Assembly (NCBI RefSeq): GCF_042660705.1
Contig: NZ_JBHSUQ010000001.1
Source of the DNA: Undibacterium_A arcticum
GTDB taxonomy: Bacteria > Pseudomonadota > Gammaproteobacteria > Burkholderiales > Burkholderiaceae_D
Reading direction: 5' to 3' (one strand)
DNA length: 64,000 nt
Under the pieces are notes generated by a model. The model saw nothing but the letters and a program-made list of their open reading frames with translations. It searched no databases and was not told the DNA's origin. A program made the position numbers and the translations under genes. This document shows, piece by piece, positions 17,633 through 27,176 of the stretch. Positions within the stretch are counted from its first letter, which is position 1; each line of letters starts with the position of its first letter.

Positions 17633-18397
17633 TCACTTGATGTCTTTCCAATAAGCTGCGTTCAAACGCCATGCCAGTACCGAGAACAGGCCGAGAAACA
17701 GCAGCACCCAGACGCCGAGGCGTTTGCGGGTATTTTGTGCCGGTTCACCCATCCATTGCAGGTAGGCAACCAGATCGGCCACCGCGATGTCGTAGTCGGT
17801 GCCCGACAGCTTGCCAGGCTTGACCTGCTCGAAGCCGACGAATTTGTGCACGATCTTGCCTTCTTCGTGCTCACCCTTTTCTTCGACGTACTTGACGTTG
17901 CGCACGCCTTGCAATTCCCATAATGCATGCGGCATGCCGACGTTCGGGAACAGCATGTTGTTCCAGCCGGTTGGGCGGCTGTTGTCCTTGTAGTAGGTTC
18001 GCAGATAGGTGTAGATCCAGTCCGCGCCGGAACCCGCCTCCGAGGCCTTGGCGCGCGCGATCACGGACAGGTCCGGCGGTACCGCACCGAACCATTCCTT
18101 GGCGTCCTTGGCAGTCAGCGTGTTCTTCATCAGATCACCGACCTTGTCGCCGGTAAACAGCAGATTGTTCCTGATCTGGTCTTCCGACAGGCCGATGTCG
18201 CGCAGGCGGTTGTAACGCATCGCCGACGCCGCATGGCAGTTCAGGCAATAATTGACGAACAGCCTGGCGCCGTTTTGCAAGGCCGCCATGTCCGTGCCGC
18301 GCTCAGGCGCGCGATCGAGCGGGAAGCCGCCCTCGTTAGCGAACGCCAGCGCCGGTAGCAGCACCAGGGTTGCGATCAGTTTTTTCATAAAAGTCAT
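17633..18397 (-). CDS. petC: Ubiquinol-cytochrome c reductase, cytochrome c1
   Basis: A 254-residue cytochrome c1 of the bc1 complex (complex III), which passes electrons from the Rieske centre to soluble cytochrome c. It has a cleavable signal peptide (LIATLVLLPALAFA), the heme motif CLNCH (residues 51-55), and a C-terminal membrane anchor (VWVLLFLGLFSVLAW) ending in WKDIK. It is the last gene of petABC, 21 bases after petB. Confidence 0.95.
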   Translation of the reverse strand: MTFMKKLIATLVLLPALAFANEGGFPLDRAPERGTDMAALQNGARLFVNYCLNCHAASAMRYNRLRDIGLSEDQIRNNLLFTGDKVGDLMKNTLTAKDAKEWFGAVPPDLSVIARAKASEAGSGADWIYTYLRTYYKDNSRPTGWNNMLFPNVGMPHALWELQGVRNVKYVEEKGEHEEGKIVHKFVGFEQVKPGKLSGTDYDIAVADLVAYLQWMGEPAQNTRKRLGVWVLLFLGLFSVLAWRLNAAYWKDIK

Positions 18398-18418
18398 GTC
18401 TTATATCCCTTTGAGCGC

Positions 18419-19822
18419 TTAGTGCGGATGGAAGGTCACACGCTGCGGCACGGGCTTGAACCGGCCCATCGCACTCCACCACGGCATCAGCAGGAAGAAG
18501 CCGAAGTAGATGAAGGTGCCGATCTGCGCCGTCAGGGTACGACCGACGGTCGGCGGCAAGGTACCGATATAACCGAGCACCACGAAGGCGATGCCGAACA
18601 GGATGTAGACATACTTGTGCCAGTCAGGACGATAGCGAATCGATTTGACCGGCGATTGGTCGAGCCATGGCAGCGCGAACATGATCATCACCGAGACGCC
18701 CATCAGCACCACGCCGAAGAACTTGGCGTCAAACACGAACATGCTGGCGATGATCAGCAGACCGACCACCGCAATCGCCATCTTGATGCTGGCAGCCAAC
18801 CTGGTCCTCAGGAAGATCAGGCCGACATAGGCGGCGATACCGGCAATCAGCGCATAAATGAATTGCGAAGTGGTGGCACGCAGGATCGAGTAGAACGGCG
18901 TGAAATACCAGACCGGGGCGATATGCGGCGGCGTCTTCAGCGAATCGGCCGGGATGAAGTTGTTGTACTCCAGGAAGTAACCGCCCATTTCCGGCGCGAA
19001 GAACACGACCGCGCTGAAAATCGTCAGGAATACGATTACGCCGAAGATGTCATGCACCGAATAGTAAGGATGCGATGGAATCGAGTCGAGCGGATGACCG
19101 TCCGGGCCGAGGTTTTCCTTGACTTCGATGCCGTCAGGATTGTTGGAGCCGACTTCGTGCAACGCGATCAAATGCGCCACCACCAGGCCCAGCAGCACCA
19201 GTGGGATGGCGATCACGTGGAACGCGAAGAAGCGGTTCAGGGTCGCATCGGACACCACGTAGTCACCCCGAATCCACAGCGACAGATCAGGACCGATGAA
19301 CGGGATTGCGCCGAACAGGTTGACGATCACCTGCGCGCCCCAGTACGACATCTGGCCCCATGGCAGCAGGTAGCCGAAGAAGGCTTCGCCCATCAGGCAC
19401 AGGAAAATGGCGACGCCGAAGATCCAGATCAATTCGCGCGGCTTGCGGTACGAGCCGTACAGCAGGCCGCGTGTCATGTGCAGGTAGACGATGATGAAGA
19501 ATGCCGAGGCACCGGTCGAGTGCATGTAACGCACCAGCCAACCCCAGGGCACGTCGCGCATGATGTATTCGACCGAGGCGAACGCGAGGTTGGCATCCGG
19601 CTTGTAATGCATCACCAGGAAAATGCCGGTAACGATCTGTATCACCAGCACCAGCATCGCCAGCGAACCGAAGATGTACCAGAAATTGAAGTTTTTCGGC
19701 GCGTAGTACTGGCCCCATTGATCGTTCCAGAGCTTGGTCAGCGGAAAGCGCGAGTCGACCCAGTTCAGTGCCTTGTCGGCCATCGGCGCATTGGCCGGGA
19801 GTTTCTTTTCAGTGAACGCCAT
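18419..19822 (-). CDS. petB: Ubiquinol-cytochrome c reductase, cytochrome b
   Basis: A 467-residue multi-spanning membrane protein that carries hemes bL and bH and the quinol sites of the bc1 complex. Recognised segments are YMHSTGASAFFIIVYLHMTR, GYLLPWGQMSYWGAQVI and the Qo-loop region FSAVVFFAPEMGGYFLE. The longer C-terminal domain is normal for proteobacterial cytochrome b. It starts two bases after the petA stop, so the genes are tightly coupled. Confidence 0.96.
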   Translation of the reverse strand: MAFTEKKLPANAPMADKALNWVDSRFPLTKLWNDQWGQYYAPKNFNFWYIFGSLAMLVLVIQIVTGIFLVMHYKPDANLAFASVEYIMRDVPWGWLVRYMHSTGASAFFIIVYLHMTRGLLYGSYRKPRELIWIFGVAIFLCLMGEAFFGYLLPWGQMSYWGAQVIVNLFGAIPFIGPDLSLWIRGDYVVSDATLNRFFAFHVIAIPLVLLGLVVAHLIALHEVGSNNPDGIEVKENLGPDGHPLDSIPSHPYYSVHDIFGVIVFLTIFSAVVFFAPEMGGYFLEYNNFIPADSLKTPPHIAPVWYFTPFYSILRATTSQFIYALIAGIAAYVGLIFLRTRLAASIKMAIAVVGLLIIASMFVFDAKFFGVVLMGVSVMIMFALPWLDQSPVKSIRYRPDWHKYVYILFGIAFVVLGYIGTLPPTVGRTLTAQIGTFIYFGFFLLMPWWSAMGRFKPVPQRVTFHPH

Positions 19823-19824
19823 GA

Positions 19825-20444
19825 TTACGCCTCACCTTTCTCATCTTTGCCGATCAGGATCTTGTTCTCCGACAGATACATATGACGCGGCACGTCGAGG
19901 TTGTTCGGTGCCGGCTTGTTCTTGAATACGCGACCGGCCAGGTCGAAAGTCGAACCGTGGCAAGGACACAGGAAGCCGCCTTCCCAATTATCCGGCAGCG
20001 AAGTCTGCGGACCGGGGGTAAACCGCGACGATGGCGAGCAGCCGAGGTGCGGACAGATCCCGACCACGACCAGGTTTTCTTCGTGACCGGCGTGCGAACG
20101 GGTGTTGTTCTTGTTCTTGCAATAGTCCGGCAGGTCCATCGTATAAGGCTTGGTGGACTCCGGATCGGCCACTTCGGCCGTCGTGTCCGCCAGCGTCTTC
20201 AATTGTTCCGGTGTGCGCTTCATGATCCAGACCGGCTTGCCGCGCCACTCGAACACCTTCATTTCGCCCGGCTTCAGGTCGGAAATATCGGCCTCAACCG
20301 GCGCACCGGCGGCTTTCGCGCGCTCGGATGGCTGGAAAGTACTCACAAAGGCCCCTGCAGTGGCCAGTCCAGCCACACCGCCCGCCGCGCACGTAGCGAC
20401 GAGCAAGCCGCGTCGGCCGGAATCGACCTGCTTTCGTTACTCAT
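19825..20444 (-). CDS. petA: Rieske iron-sulfur subunit of complex III, break near the N-terminus
   Basis: The Rieske protein of the bc1 complex, with cluster-binding boxes CPHLGCSP and CPCHGSTFD that hold the [2Fe-2S] centre. The natural start is MSNE at 20442-20444. The frame then breaks at TTT 20432-20434; adding one base gives MSNEKQVDSGRRGLLVATCA, a twin-arginine-type N-terminus followed by the membrane segment. Without the correction, translation would have to start at about 20406 and would lack the export signal. Since this is a core respiratory gene, a base-calling error is the likelier explanation. Confidence 0.9.
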
Positions 20445-20733
20445 ACCACCCCAATCAATCAAAATGCGAAATTTTTTCGAAGCCAATCGTGACTTCTAGC
20501 AACCTTAAATTATAGCGGAGCCGGCCCCCGTTTTAAAGTGAAAGATGCGTAGCGGCCGATATTTGGCCGTATTTTCGGGATTTTTAGCTGAATGCGGCGA
20601 GATTCTGCACCGCCCGACGCGGATTGCCGATGCCATGCCCGACTGCATTTGCTGGTAATCCGCTTGTCATTTGCCATTCTGCAGGGCAAGGGGTTAGAAT
20701 CAATTTGCTTTTTTTACAATACAGAGGGATGCC

Positions 20734-21149
20734 ATGTCGATGATGGGAGAATTCAAGAGCTTTGCGATCAAAGGCAATGTGATGGACTTGGCGGTCGCTG
20801 TAATTATCGGTGCCGCGTTTGGCAAGATTGTCGAGTCGTTGGTCCAGGATCTGATCATGCCGGTGGTCGGTACGATTTTCGGGGCCTCGATTTCTCGAAT
20901 TACTACCTGCCATTGCACGGTCAGGGCACCCAACTGGCACTGGTCGAGGCGAAGAAGGCCGGCGCCGTATTGGCCTATGGCAATTTCCTGACGATCCTGA
21001 TCAACTTCGTCATCCTCGCCTTCATCATTTTCCAGATGGTGCGTATCGCCAACAAGACACAAAAGCCGAAGGTCGAAGCGGCGCCGGTGACACCGGAAGA
21101 CGTCATATTGCTGCGCGAAATTCGCGATGCGCTGAAAAACAGGCCGTAA
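20734..21149 (+). CDS. mscL: Large-conductance mechanosensitive channel, frame break
   Basis: The protein starts MSMMGEFKSFAIKGNVMDLA and has the first pore helix AVIIGAAFGKIVESLVQDLI. After a break at GGGG 20881-20884 it continues LDFSNYYLPLHGQ... to the second membrane helix (NFVILAFIIFQMVRI) and the cytosolic helix (LLREIRDAL). Adding one G restores one reading frame of about 139 residues. MscL is a pentameric inner-membrane channel that opens under hypo-osmotic shock. The start is preceded by GAGGGA. Confidence 0.9.
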
Positions 21150-21168
21150 GCCGGAATCTGCACACCGA

Positions 21169-21202
21169 CCAGCCAGTCCGTCGGGCTGGCTTTTTTTTTT
21201 TT
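21169..21202 (+). terminator. Terminator after mscL
   Basis: AGCCAG...CTGGCT stem followed by a run of about twelve T, twenty bases after the mscL stop. Confidence 0.85.
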
Positions 21203-21257
21203 GTCGACAGCTCACGACTGAGCTTGCGCGAACTTATATACTCCATGACATGCATCA

Positions 21258-21461
21258 ATCTGCCGTGCATAATAAAATCAAAATCTGCATATACTCGTCT
21301 ATCATGCCGACGATCGTAGCGCCGGTGCGGATCCCGGCCGCAGCAAGAAGGTCGGCACGCCCTTCCACCGGCTGGCTGTTTAGGCAATAATCGTTTGGAT
21401 GCAACGGGGTCGGCACTGGATATTTCGCCGTTTCGCCCTTATTTACCAATAACTCATTCAA
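21258..21461 (-). pseudogene. Possible 5' remnant of a Nif3-like gene
   Basis: A 68-codon frame contains NDYCLNSQPVEGRADL, which resembles the Nif3 N-terminal signature DYCPNGLQVEGR. After it the similarity stops, and no full Nif3 gene (about 250 residues) fits in the space. In related genomes a Nif3-like metal-centre gene lies divergent to the adjacent degQ-type protease, which matches this position and strand. One short motif is weak evidence. Confidence 0.3.
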
Positions 21462-21483
21462 AACTCATTCAATTCCAATCCCT

Positions 21484-22659
21484 ATGCGACGTCTCTGGCT
21501 GTTATTTGCACAAACCATCACGGTCGCCCTTGCGCTGTGGTTTATCGTGGCCACCCTGAGGCCTGAATGGGCGCCACGGTTGCTGGGCGGCGCGCACAGT
21601 GTCCAAGTCGCGAGTTCAACCGTCATGCTGAAGGAAGCGCCGGCCAACGCGACCGGCCAGGCCTCGTACCGCAACGCGGCCATGCTCGCGATGCCGACCG
21701 TGGTCAACGTATTCACCACCCAGGAAGCGAAGCGGGCCACCAATCCGCTGCTAGAAGATCCGTTGTTCCGCAAGTTTTTTGGCGATCAGCTGGGGCCGCA
21801 AGAAGAAAAGCAATCGAGCCTCGGCTCCGGGGTGCTGGTCAGCACGCAAGGCTATATCCTGACCAATAACCATGTGGTCGAGGCCGCCGACCAGATCGAG
21901 GTGGCGCTGGCCGACGGTCGCAAGGCGTCCGCCAAGGTAGTCGGCACCGATCCTGAAACCGATCTGGCCGTGATCAAGATCGACTTGCCGAATCTGCCCG
22001 CAATTACCTTGGGCCATGCGGAACAGGCGCGGGTCGGCGACGTGGTGCTGGCCATCGGCAATCCGTTTGGCGTCGGCCAGACCGTCACGATGGGCATCAT
22101 TTCTGCACTTGGGCGCAACCATCTGGGCATCAATACCTTTGAAAACTTCATCCAGACCGATGCCGCGATCAATTTCGGCAATTCCGGCGGCGCGCTGATC
22201 GATACCAACGGCAACCTGCTCGGTATCAACAGCGCCATTTATTCACGCACCGGCGGCTCGGTCGGCATCGGCTTCGCGATTCCGACCACCACCGTGAAGA
22301 CCGTGATGGATTCAATCATCAGTACCGGTCAGGTGGTGCGCGGCTGGATCGGTGTCGAGCCGCAGGACATCACCCCGGAACTGGCGGAAAGCTTCGGTCT
22401 GTCGAAAAAATCCGGCGCCATCATTGCCGGCGTCATGAAGAATGGCCCGGCCGACAAGGCCGGCATGCGCCCGGGCGACATTCTGGTCGCGGTCGAAGGC
22501 AAGCCGGTGGCCGACACCACCGACATGCTGAACCTGATCGCTCAATTGCAACCGGGCAAGGCGGTCAAGATGACGGTGCTGCGCAAGAGCCAGCAAACCA
22601 CGCTCGAGGTGAATGTCGGCAAGCGGCCGAACATCAAACGGCTTGAACCTCACGAATAG
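21484..22659 (+). CDS. Do-family serine protease with one PDZ domain (DegQ/DegS/AlgW-like)
   Basis: A 391-residue envelope protease. An N-terminal membrane segment (LLFAQTITVALALWFIVATL) is followed by a trypsin-like domain with His130 (LTNNHVV), Asp160 (TDLAVIK) and Ser234 (FGNSGGAL), then a single PDZ domain (about 290-385, SGAIIAGVMKNGPADKAGMRPGD). Anchor plus single PDZ suggests a DegS/AlgW-type regulatory protease that cuts an anti-sigma factor, although it is often annotated DegQ. The gene is intact. Confidence 0.9.
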   Translation: MRRLWLLFAQTITVALALWFIVATLRPEWAPRLLGGAHSVQVASSTVMLKEAPANATGQASYRNAAMLAMPTVVNVFTTQEAKRATNPLLEDPLFRKFFGDQLGPQEEKQSSLGSGVLVSTQGYILTNNHVVEAADQIEVALADGRKASAKVVGTDPETDLAVIKIDLPNLPAITLGHAEQARVGDVVLAIGNPFGVGQTVTMGIISALGRNHLGINTFENFIQTDAAINFGNSGGALIDTNGNLLGINSAIYSRTGGSVGIGFAIPTTTVKTVMDSIISTGQVVRGWIGVEPQDITPELAESFGLSKKSGAIIAGVMKNGPADKAGMRPGDILVAVEGKPVADTTDMLNLIAQLQPGKAVKMTVLRKSQQTTLEVNVGKRPNIKRLEPHE

Positions 22660-22684
22660 AACGAGAACGCGACCAGAATCCCAG

Positions 22685-23356
22685 ATGCACATCCGCGACC
22701 TGACCCGCTTTCTCGCCGAATTGGCGGAGAACAATAACCGACCGTGGTTTGTGATGAACCAGCCGCGCTATGATATTTTGCGCGCCGAATTCCTGACGCT
22801 GGTCACGCGCCTGATCGACGACCTCGGCCGGTTCGACCCGGCGGTGGTTGACTGCAATCCGAAGAAGGCGCTGTTCCGGATCAATCGCGACATGCGGTTT
22901 GCGCATGACAAGCGCCCGTACAAGACCACGTTCTCGGCGTCCATCGTGCCGCTCGGCCGCAAGAAGCCGAGCGAAGGCGGCGGGCCGGCTTATTACTTCC
23001 ATATCGATGCCGCCGGCAAGCTGCTGTTAGCGGCCGGCGAATATATGCCGCCGGCCGATCGCTTGCGCGCGATCCGCAACCATATCGTGGCCGACGCGGC
23101 CGGATTTACCAAGCTGATGAACACCAGGAAACTGCGCGCCGGATTCGACGGCCTGCTGCAGGAAGGCAAGCTGAGTCGCCCGCCGAAAGGCTTCGACCCG
23201 GATGCGCCGCACATCGATTATCTGAAGTTGAAGAGCTTTATCGTGGTCCGCGAGCATTCCCTGACCGAGCAGATTCCAGACGATCTGGGTGCTGAGTTGG
23301 CGCTCGGCTTCAAGGCCGCCTACCCGTTCGTCAGCTGGTTGCGGGGCGCGACCTAA
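22685..23356 (+). CDS. DUF2461 family protein
   Basis: A 223-residue protein starting MHIRDLTRFLAELAENNNRPWF, with family blocks NPKKALFRINRDMRFAHDKRPYKT, GPAYYFHIDAAGKLLLAAGEYMPPADRL and a C-terminal YLKLKSFIVVREH. This conserved family (TIGR02453/DUF2461) has no firmly established function. It begins 25 bases after the protease stop and may be co-transcribed with it; it converges on tatC. Confidence 0.85.
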   Translation: MHIRDLTRFLAELAENNNRPWFVMNQPRYDILRAEFLTLVTRLIDDLGRFDPAVVDCNPKKALFRINRDMRFAHDKRPYKTTFSASIVPLGRKKPSEGGGPAYYFHIDAAGKLLLAAGEYMPPADRLRAIRNHIVADAAGFTKLMNTRKLRAGFDGLLQEGKLSRPPKGFDPDAPHIDYLKLKSFIVVREHSLTEQIPDDLGAELALGFKAAYPFVSWLRGAT

Positions 23357-23364
23357 GCTACAGA

Positions 23365-24126
23365 TCAGGTTGACTCTTCCGGCGCCCGTGTCGCACGCGC
23401 GAAGATCGGTGCCAGCAACAGGCCGATCTCATACAGCAGACACATTGGCACCGCCAATGAAAACTGGCTGACCACATCGGGCGGCGTGACGACCGCCGCA
23501 ATCACGAATGCGCCGACGATCACATACGGCCGGATCGCCTTCAGCTTGTCGACCGTCACCAACCCCATCCTGACCAGTACCACCACCACCACCGGCACCT
23601 CGAAGGTCATGCCGAATGCGAGGCACATCGTCATCACGAAATCGAGGTAATTTTCAATGTCCGGCGCCACCGTGATCGAGGTCGGCGCGAATTCGTTGAT
23701 GAATTTGAAGACACGGCCGAACACCAGAAAATAGCTGAATGCGACGCCGGCCACAAACAGCAGCGACGACGAAATCACCAACGGCATTACCAGCTTCTTT
23801 TCATGTGCATACAGGCCGGGCGCGATGAAGGCCCAGACCTGGTACAACACCCACGGCAAGGCCAGGATGAAGGCCAGCAGCAACGTGACTTTCATCGGCA
23901 CCAGGAACGGCGAAATCACGCCGGTCGCGATCATCTTGGCGCCGTTCGGCAGCGACGCCATCATCGGCCGCGCCAGGAAATCGTAGATGCGGGCCGGCCC
24001 CGGCCACAGCAGCAGCGCAGCGCACATCAGCGCGACCCCGATCGACGCGCGTACCAGCCGGTCGCGCAGTTCAATCAGATGCGAAACGAAGGTGTCTTCG
24101 ACCGAAGTCTGGTTCGGATCTGTCAT
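23365..24126 (-). CDS. tatC: Sec-independent translocase subunit TatC
   Basis: A 253-residue inner-membrane protein with six predicted helices and the N-terminal family motif SHLIELRDRLVRA. It recognises twin-arginine signal peptides together with TatB. Likely clients in this window are the Rieske protein and the phosphoesterase at 53.9 kb. It is the last gene of tatABC in the long minus-strand block. Confidence 0.95.
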   Translation of the reverse strand: MTDPNQTSVEDTFVSHLIELRDRLVRASIGVALMCAALLLWPGPARIYDFLARPMMASLPNGAKMIATGVISPFLVPMKVTLLLAFILALPWVLYQVWAFIAPGLYAHEKKLVMPLVISSSLLFVAGVAFSYFLVFGRVFKFINEFAPTSITVAPDIENYLDFVMTMCLAFGMTFEVPVVVVVLVRMGLVTVDKLKAIRPYVIVGAFVIAAVVTPPDVVSQFSLAVPMCLLYEIGLLLAPIFARATRAPEEST

Positions 24127-24251
24127 TTAACCTGGAACCGGCAGTTGACCGCTTGTTAGTTTCGATAAATTCATGAATTGATTGAAGTTTCATGGTTAAG
24201 CAGTTCACCCTTTGGGTGAGAAAACTAGCGGCGCGATTGCCGTTGCCAGGT

Positions 24252-24728
24252 TTAAAAGAACGAGTGGGCAGATTTGCGGCCGGGCCGGTGCTTGGCGACG
24301 CGCGCCGCGCCAGACGTTACCCGCATCTTGGTGCCATGTTGCTGCTTATACCAGGCCGGGATGGCCGAGCTGCGCGCCAGCTTCTTGCGACGAAAATTCT
24401 TGGCTTTTTGCGCCAGCCGGGAAGGCTCGGGGACCGCGACCTCGTCACCATGCCAGGCCGACTGCAATTCCCGTTGCGTCTGCGCCAGGTCTTGCGCGAT
24501 CGACTGCCCGATGTCCTGCGCCGCGCTCTGGACTTCTTGCTGCATCTTGCGCAACTCATCCAGTTCGATTTCTCGGCTGACTTCCGATTTGACCTGATTG
24601 ATGTAGCGCTGTGCGCGGCCATATAGTGAACCGGCCATGCGTGCCACTTTCGGCAGTTTTTCAGGGCCGATCACCACCAGCGCAACCACGCCGATCAGTG
24701 CCAGTTTTGCGAGTCCAAGGTCAATCAT
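24252..24728 (-). CDS. tatB: Sec-independent translocase subunit TatB
   Basis: 158 residues beginning MIDLGLAKLALIGVVALVVI, followed by GPEKLPKVARMAGSLYGRAQ, the TatB membrane helix and amphipathic helix, then a charged variable tail. It works with TatC in the signal-peptide receptor complex. It sits between tatA and tatC. Confidence 0.93.
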   Translation of the reverse strand: MIDLGLAKLALIGVVALVVIGPEKLPKVARMAGSLYGRAQRYINQVKSEVSREIELDELRKMQQEVQSAAQDIGQSIAQDLAQTQRELQSAWHGDEVAVPEPSRLAQKAKNFRRKKLARSSAIPAWYKQQHGTKMRVTSGAARVAKHRPGRKSAHSFF

Positions 24729-24827
24729 GCTGTGCGGGCGCGGGGCGCTTCGGTGCCGCAGCGGGCTGCATCAGCTGCGGCATGGATGACGGCGGGATCA
24801 CGGCGCGACCGCGGTGGGAAGCGGCGC

Positions 24828-25037
24828 TCAATGCCCGTTCTTCTCTTTCGCGTCGACGTCGATGGTGGTCTTGTCGGCGGGCTGGGCGGTCTTTTCATCC
24901 TCGCCCTTGACCCCGTCCTTGAAGCCCTTGACTGCCTTGCCGAGGTCGGAGCCGATATTGCCGATTTTCTTGGTGCCGAATACCAGCATCACGATCACCA
25001 GCACGATCAGCCAGTGCCAAATACTGAATGAACCCAT
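24828..25037 (-). CDS. tatA: Sec-independent translocase subunit TatA
   Basis: 69 residues: MGSFSIWHWLIVLVIVMLVF, then GTKKIGNIGSDLGKAVKGFK, the single helix plus amphipathic helix of TatA that forms the translocation pore. The acidic-basic tail is typical. It lies 70 bases after the HIT gene in the his-tat block. Confidence 0.94.
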   Translation of the reverse strand: MGSFSIWHWLIVLVIVMLVFGTKKIGNIGSDLGKAVKGFKDGVKGEDEKTAQPADKTTIDVDAKEKNGH

Positions 25038-25106
25038 GTCTTCTCCTTGCGGACGCTTACGTCCTGATGTTAATTTATTGCCGCGCTCCGCTCTGCGGCT
25101 CCGCGC

Positions 25107-25483
25107 TCAAGCCAGCTGCTTGCCGTGCCAGGGCCGTGGGCCACCGATCACGTGTATATGCAGATGGTACACCTCCTGCCCGCCGTCGGGTCCGGTGTTG
25201 ATCAGCGTCTTGTAGCCGCCCGTTTCCCTGCCATTGGTATCAGTGGTCACGCCGCAACCCTGCTCTGCCGCGAGTTGCGGCACCAGGGCCAGCAGCTTAC
25301 CAAGCATTTCTGTATGGGAATTGTTGCATGCCGACAGGGTCGGCACATGCTGCTTCGGGATGATCATGAAATGTACCGGCGCCGCCGGATTGATGTCCTT
25401 GAAGGCGAGGAAGCTATCGTCTTCGTAGACGACGCTGGCCGGAATCTGCTTCGCGGCGATCTTGCAAAAATACAGTGGTCCAA
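25107..25483 (-). CDS. HIT-family nucleotide-binding protein, frame break
   Basis: The catalytic part is intact and has the histidine triad HLHIHV. The N-terminal part is read from a TTG at 25481-25483 with ACGGAG upstream. It gives DHCIF, then CKIAAKQIPASVVYEDDSFL, provided one T is added to the run at 25466-25470. That restores the zinc-site CIFCKI motif common in this HINT-like family. Such proteins hydrolyse AMP-linked phosphoramidates in the cytosol. Its position between hisE and tatA is usual for Burkholderiales. Confidence 0.88.
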
Positions 25484-25558
25484 GTGCGCTCCGTTGTCTG
25501 ATTGATGTTGTCTGGTTCTATCGTCGCGCGCGGCTCGCGTTGACGCCACCGAGCGGAA

Positions 25559-25933
25559 TCAAAAAGTTGATTTTCCTTCGTCGGCGTCGCGCAACATATC
25601 CTTACGCGCCGCTTTTTCTTCGATGCCGGAAATGCCTTCGCGCCGCGCCAGTTCCGCCAGCACATCCTGCGGCGTGAGCCCGAACTGCGCCAGCATGATC
25701 ATCGAATGGAACCACAGGTCGGCGCACTCGTACAAGACCTTCGACGTGTCGCCGTCGACGCGGGCATCTTTCGCCGCCATCACGGTTTCGGTCGCTTCTT
25801 CGCCGATTTTTTTCAGGATGGCATCGTCGCCCTTGGCAAACAGTCGCGCCACATACGAGGTGGCCGGGTCGCCGCCATTGGCCGGCTTGCGCGTTTCGAT
25901 CCGCTCGGCCAGACGCTTTAAGGTGTCGCTCAC
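25559..25933 (-). CDS. hisE: Phosphoribosyl-ATP pyrophosphatase
   Basis: A 124-residue MazG-like all-alpha enzyme (KKIGEEATETVMAAKD, ECADLWFHSMIMLAQF). It removes pyrophosphate from phosphoribosyl-ATP, the second step of histidine synthesis. It is separate from hisI here, as in other Burkholderiales. Confidence 0.94.
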   Translation of the reverse strand: MSDTLKRLAERIETRKPANGGDPATSYVARLFAKGDDAILKKIGEEATETVMAAKDARVDGDTSKVLYECADLWFHSMIMLAQFGLTPQDVLAELARREGISGIEEKAARKDMLRDADEGKSTF

Positions 25934-25955
25934 TTCTTGGTCTCGCTTCTTGGTT

Positions 25956-26354
25956 TCATTTGTAAAAAGTTTCAGGATCCTTCAGCACCGGTTCGACGGT
26001 CAGCCATTCGCCGTCCTTGGCATCGCCCGCGAATTGCTGGAAAAAGCAGGAATGACGGCCGGTATGGCAGGCGATGCTGTCGACTTGCTCGACTTTCAGC
26101 AACACCACATCCTCGTCGCAATCGAGCCGGATTTCATGCACTTTCTGGATATGGCCGGATTCTTCGCCCTTGTGCCACAGCTTCTTGCGCGAGCGGCTCC
26201 AGTACACCGCCTCGCCCAGTTCGACCGTGCGCGCCAGTGCGTCGCGGTTCATCCAGGCGAACATCAGCACGTCGTTGCTGCCGACTTCCTGCGCGATCAC
26301 CGGCACCAGGCCAGACTCGTCCCACTTGATTTTATTCAGCCATTTGCCGTTCAT
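25956..26354 (-). CDS. hisI: Phosphoribosyl-AMP cyclohydrolase
   Basis: 132 residues with YWSRSRKKLWHKGEESGH and the metal-binding CDEDVVLLKVEQ and ACHTGRHSCFF, the Zn/Mg sites of the cyclohydrolase. It opens the adenine ring of phosphoribosyl-AMP. It starts one base after the hisF stop, which indicates translational coupling. Confidence 0.94.
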   Translation of the reverse strand: MNGKWLNKIKWDESGLVPVIAQEVGSNDVLMFAWMNRDALARTVELGEAVYWSRSRKKLWHKGEESGHIQKVHEIRLDCDEDVVLLKVEQVDSIACHTGRHSCFFQQFAGDAKDGEWLTVEPVLKDPETFYK

Positions 26355-26355
26355 C

Positions 26356-27117
26356 TCAGCTTAGCCTCATCGGTATACCCTGGGCGGCCATGAAGCGCTT
26401 GGCCTCCTGCACGGTATGTTGCCCGTAATGAAAAATACTCGCCGCCAGCACCGCATCGGCCTTGCCAAGCTTGATGCCGTCGGCCAAGTCCTGCAGGTTG
26501 CCGACGCCACCCGACGCAATCACCGGAATCCCGACCGCATCCGACACCGCGCGCGTCAGCCCGAGGTCGAAGCCGACCTTGGTGCCGTCGCGGTCCATGC
26601 TGGTCAGCAGGATTTCGCCGGCGCCCAGGCTTTCCATCTTCTGCGCCCATGCGATCGCGTCCAGTCCGGTCGCGTTGCGGCCACCGTGGGTAAACACTTC
26701 CCATTTGCCGGGCGCGGTCTGCTTGGCATCGATCGCGACCACGATGCATTGCGAACCGTGTTTCTGCGATGCATCGAATACCAGTTGCGGGTTAGTCACC
26801 GCCGAGGTATTCATGCTGACCTTGTCGGCGCCGGCATTGAGCAAACGCCGGACGTCCTCGACCACGCGCACGCCGCCGCCGACGGTGAGCGGAATGAAGA
26901 CCTGCGACGCCACCGCCTCGATGATCGGCAGGATCAGGTCGCGTCCGTCACTGGAGGCGGTGATGTCGAGGAAGGTGAGCTCGTCGGCGCCCTGTTCATC
27001 GTAGCGGCGCGCGATCTCGACCGGGTCGCCGGCGTCGCGCAACTCGGTGAAATTGATGCCCTTGACGACTCGACCGGCGGTCACGTCGAGGCAGGGAATG
27101 ATACGTTTTGCAAGCAT
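26356..27117 (-). CDS. hisF: Imidazole glycerol phosphate synthase, cyclase subunit
   Basis: A 253-residue TIM barrel. Catalytic aspartates are in IIPCLDVTAGRVVKG (N-terminus) and TSMDRDGTKVGFD (middle). It joins with HisH to convert PRFAR and ammonia into imidazole glycerol phosphate and AICAR. It is complete. Confidence 0.95.
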   Translation of the reverse strand: MLAKRIIPCLDVTAGRVVKGINFTELRDAGDPVEIARRYDEQGADELTFLDITASSDGRDLILPIIEAVASQVFIPLTVGGGVRVVEDVRRLLNAGADKVSMNTSAVTNPQLVFDASQKHGSQCIVVAIDAKQTAPGKWEVFTHGGRNATGLDAIAWAQKMESLGAGEILLTSMDRDGTKVGFDLGLTRAVSDAVGIPVIASGGVGNLQDLADGIKLGKADAVLAASIFHYGQHTVQEAKRFMAAQGIPMRLS

Positions 27118-27176
27118 GTTTTACCTTGGTCCGGCAACGCGCCAGCCCGCAAACTGCGGCGCGGGCTGCATGGCTG

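Noticed and set aside
18422..19885. Open frame of 487 codons antisense to petB
   Set aside because: It mirrors the codon pattern of a well-identified cytochrome b gene and has no motif of its own. Long antisense frames are expected in GC-rich coding DNA.
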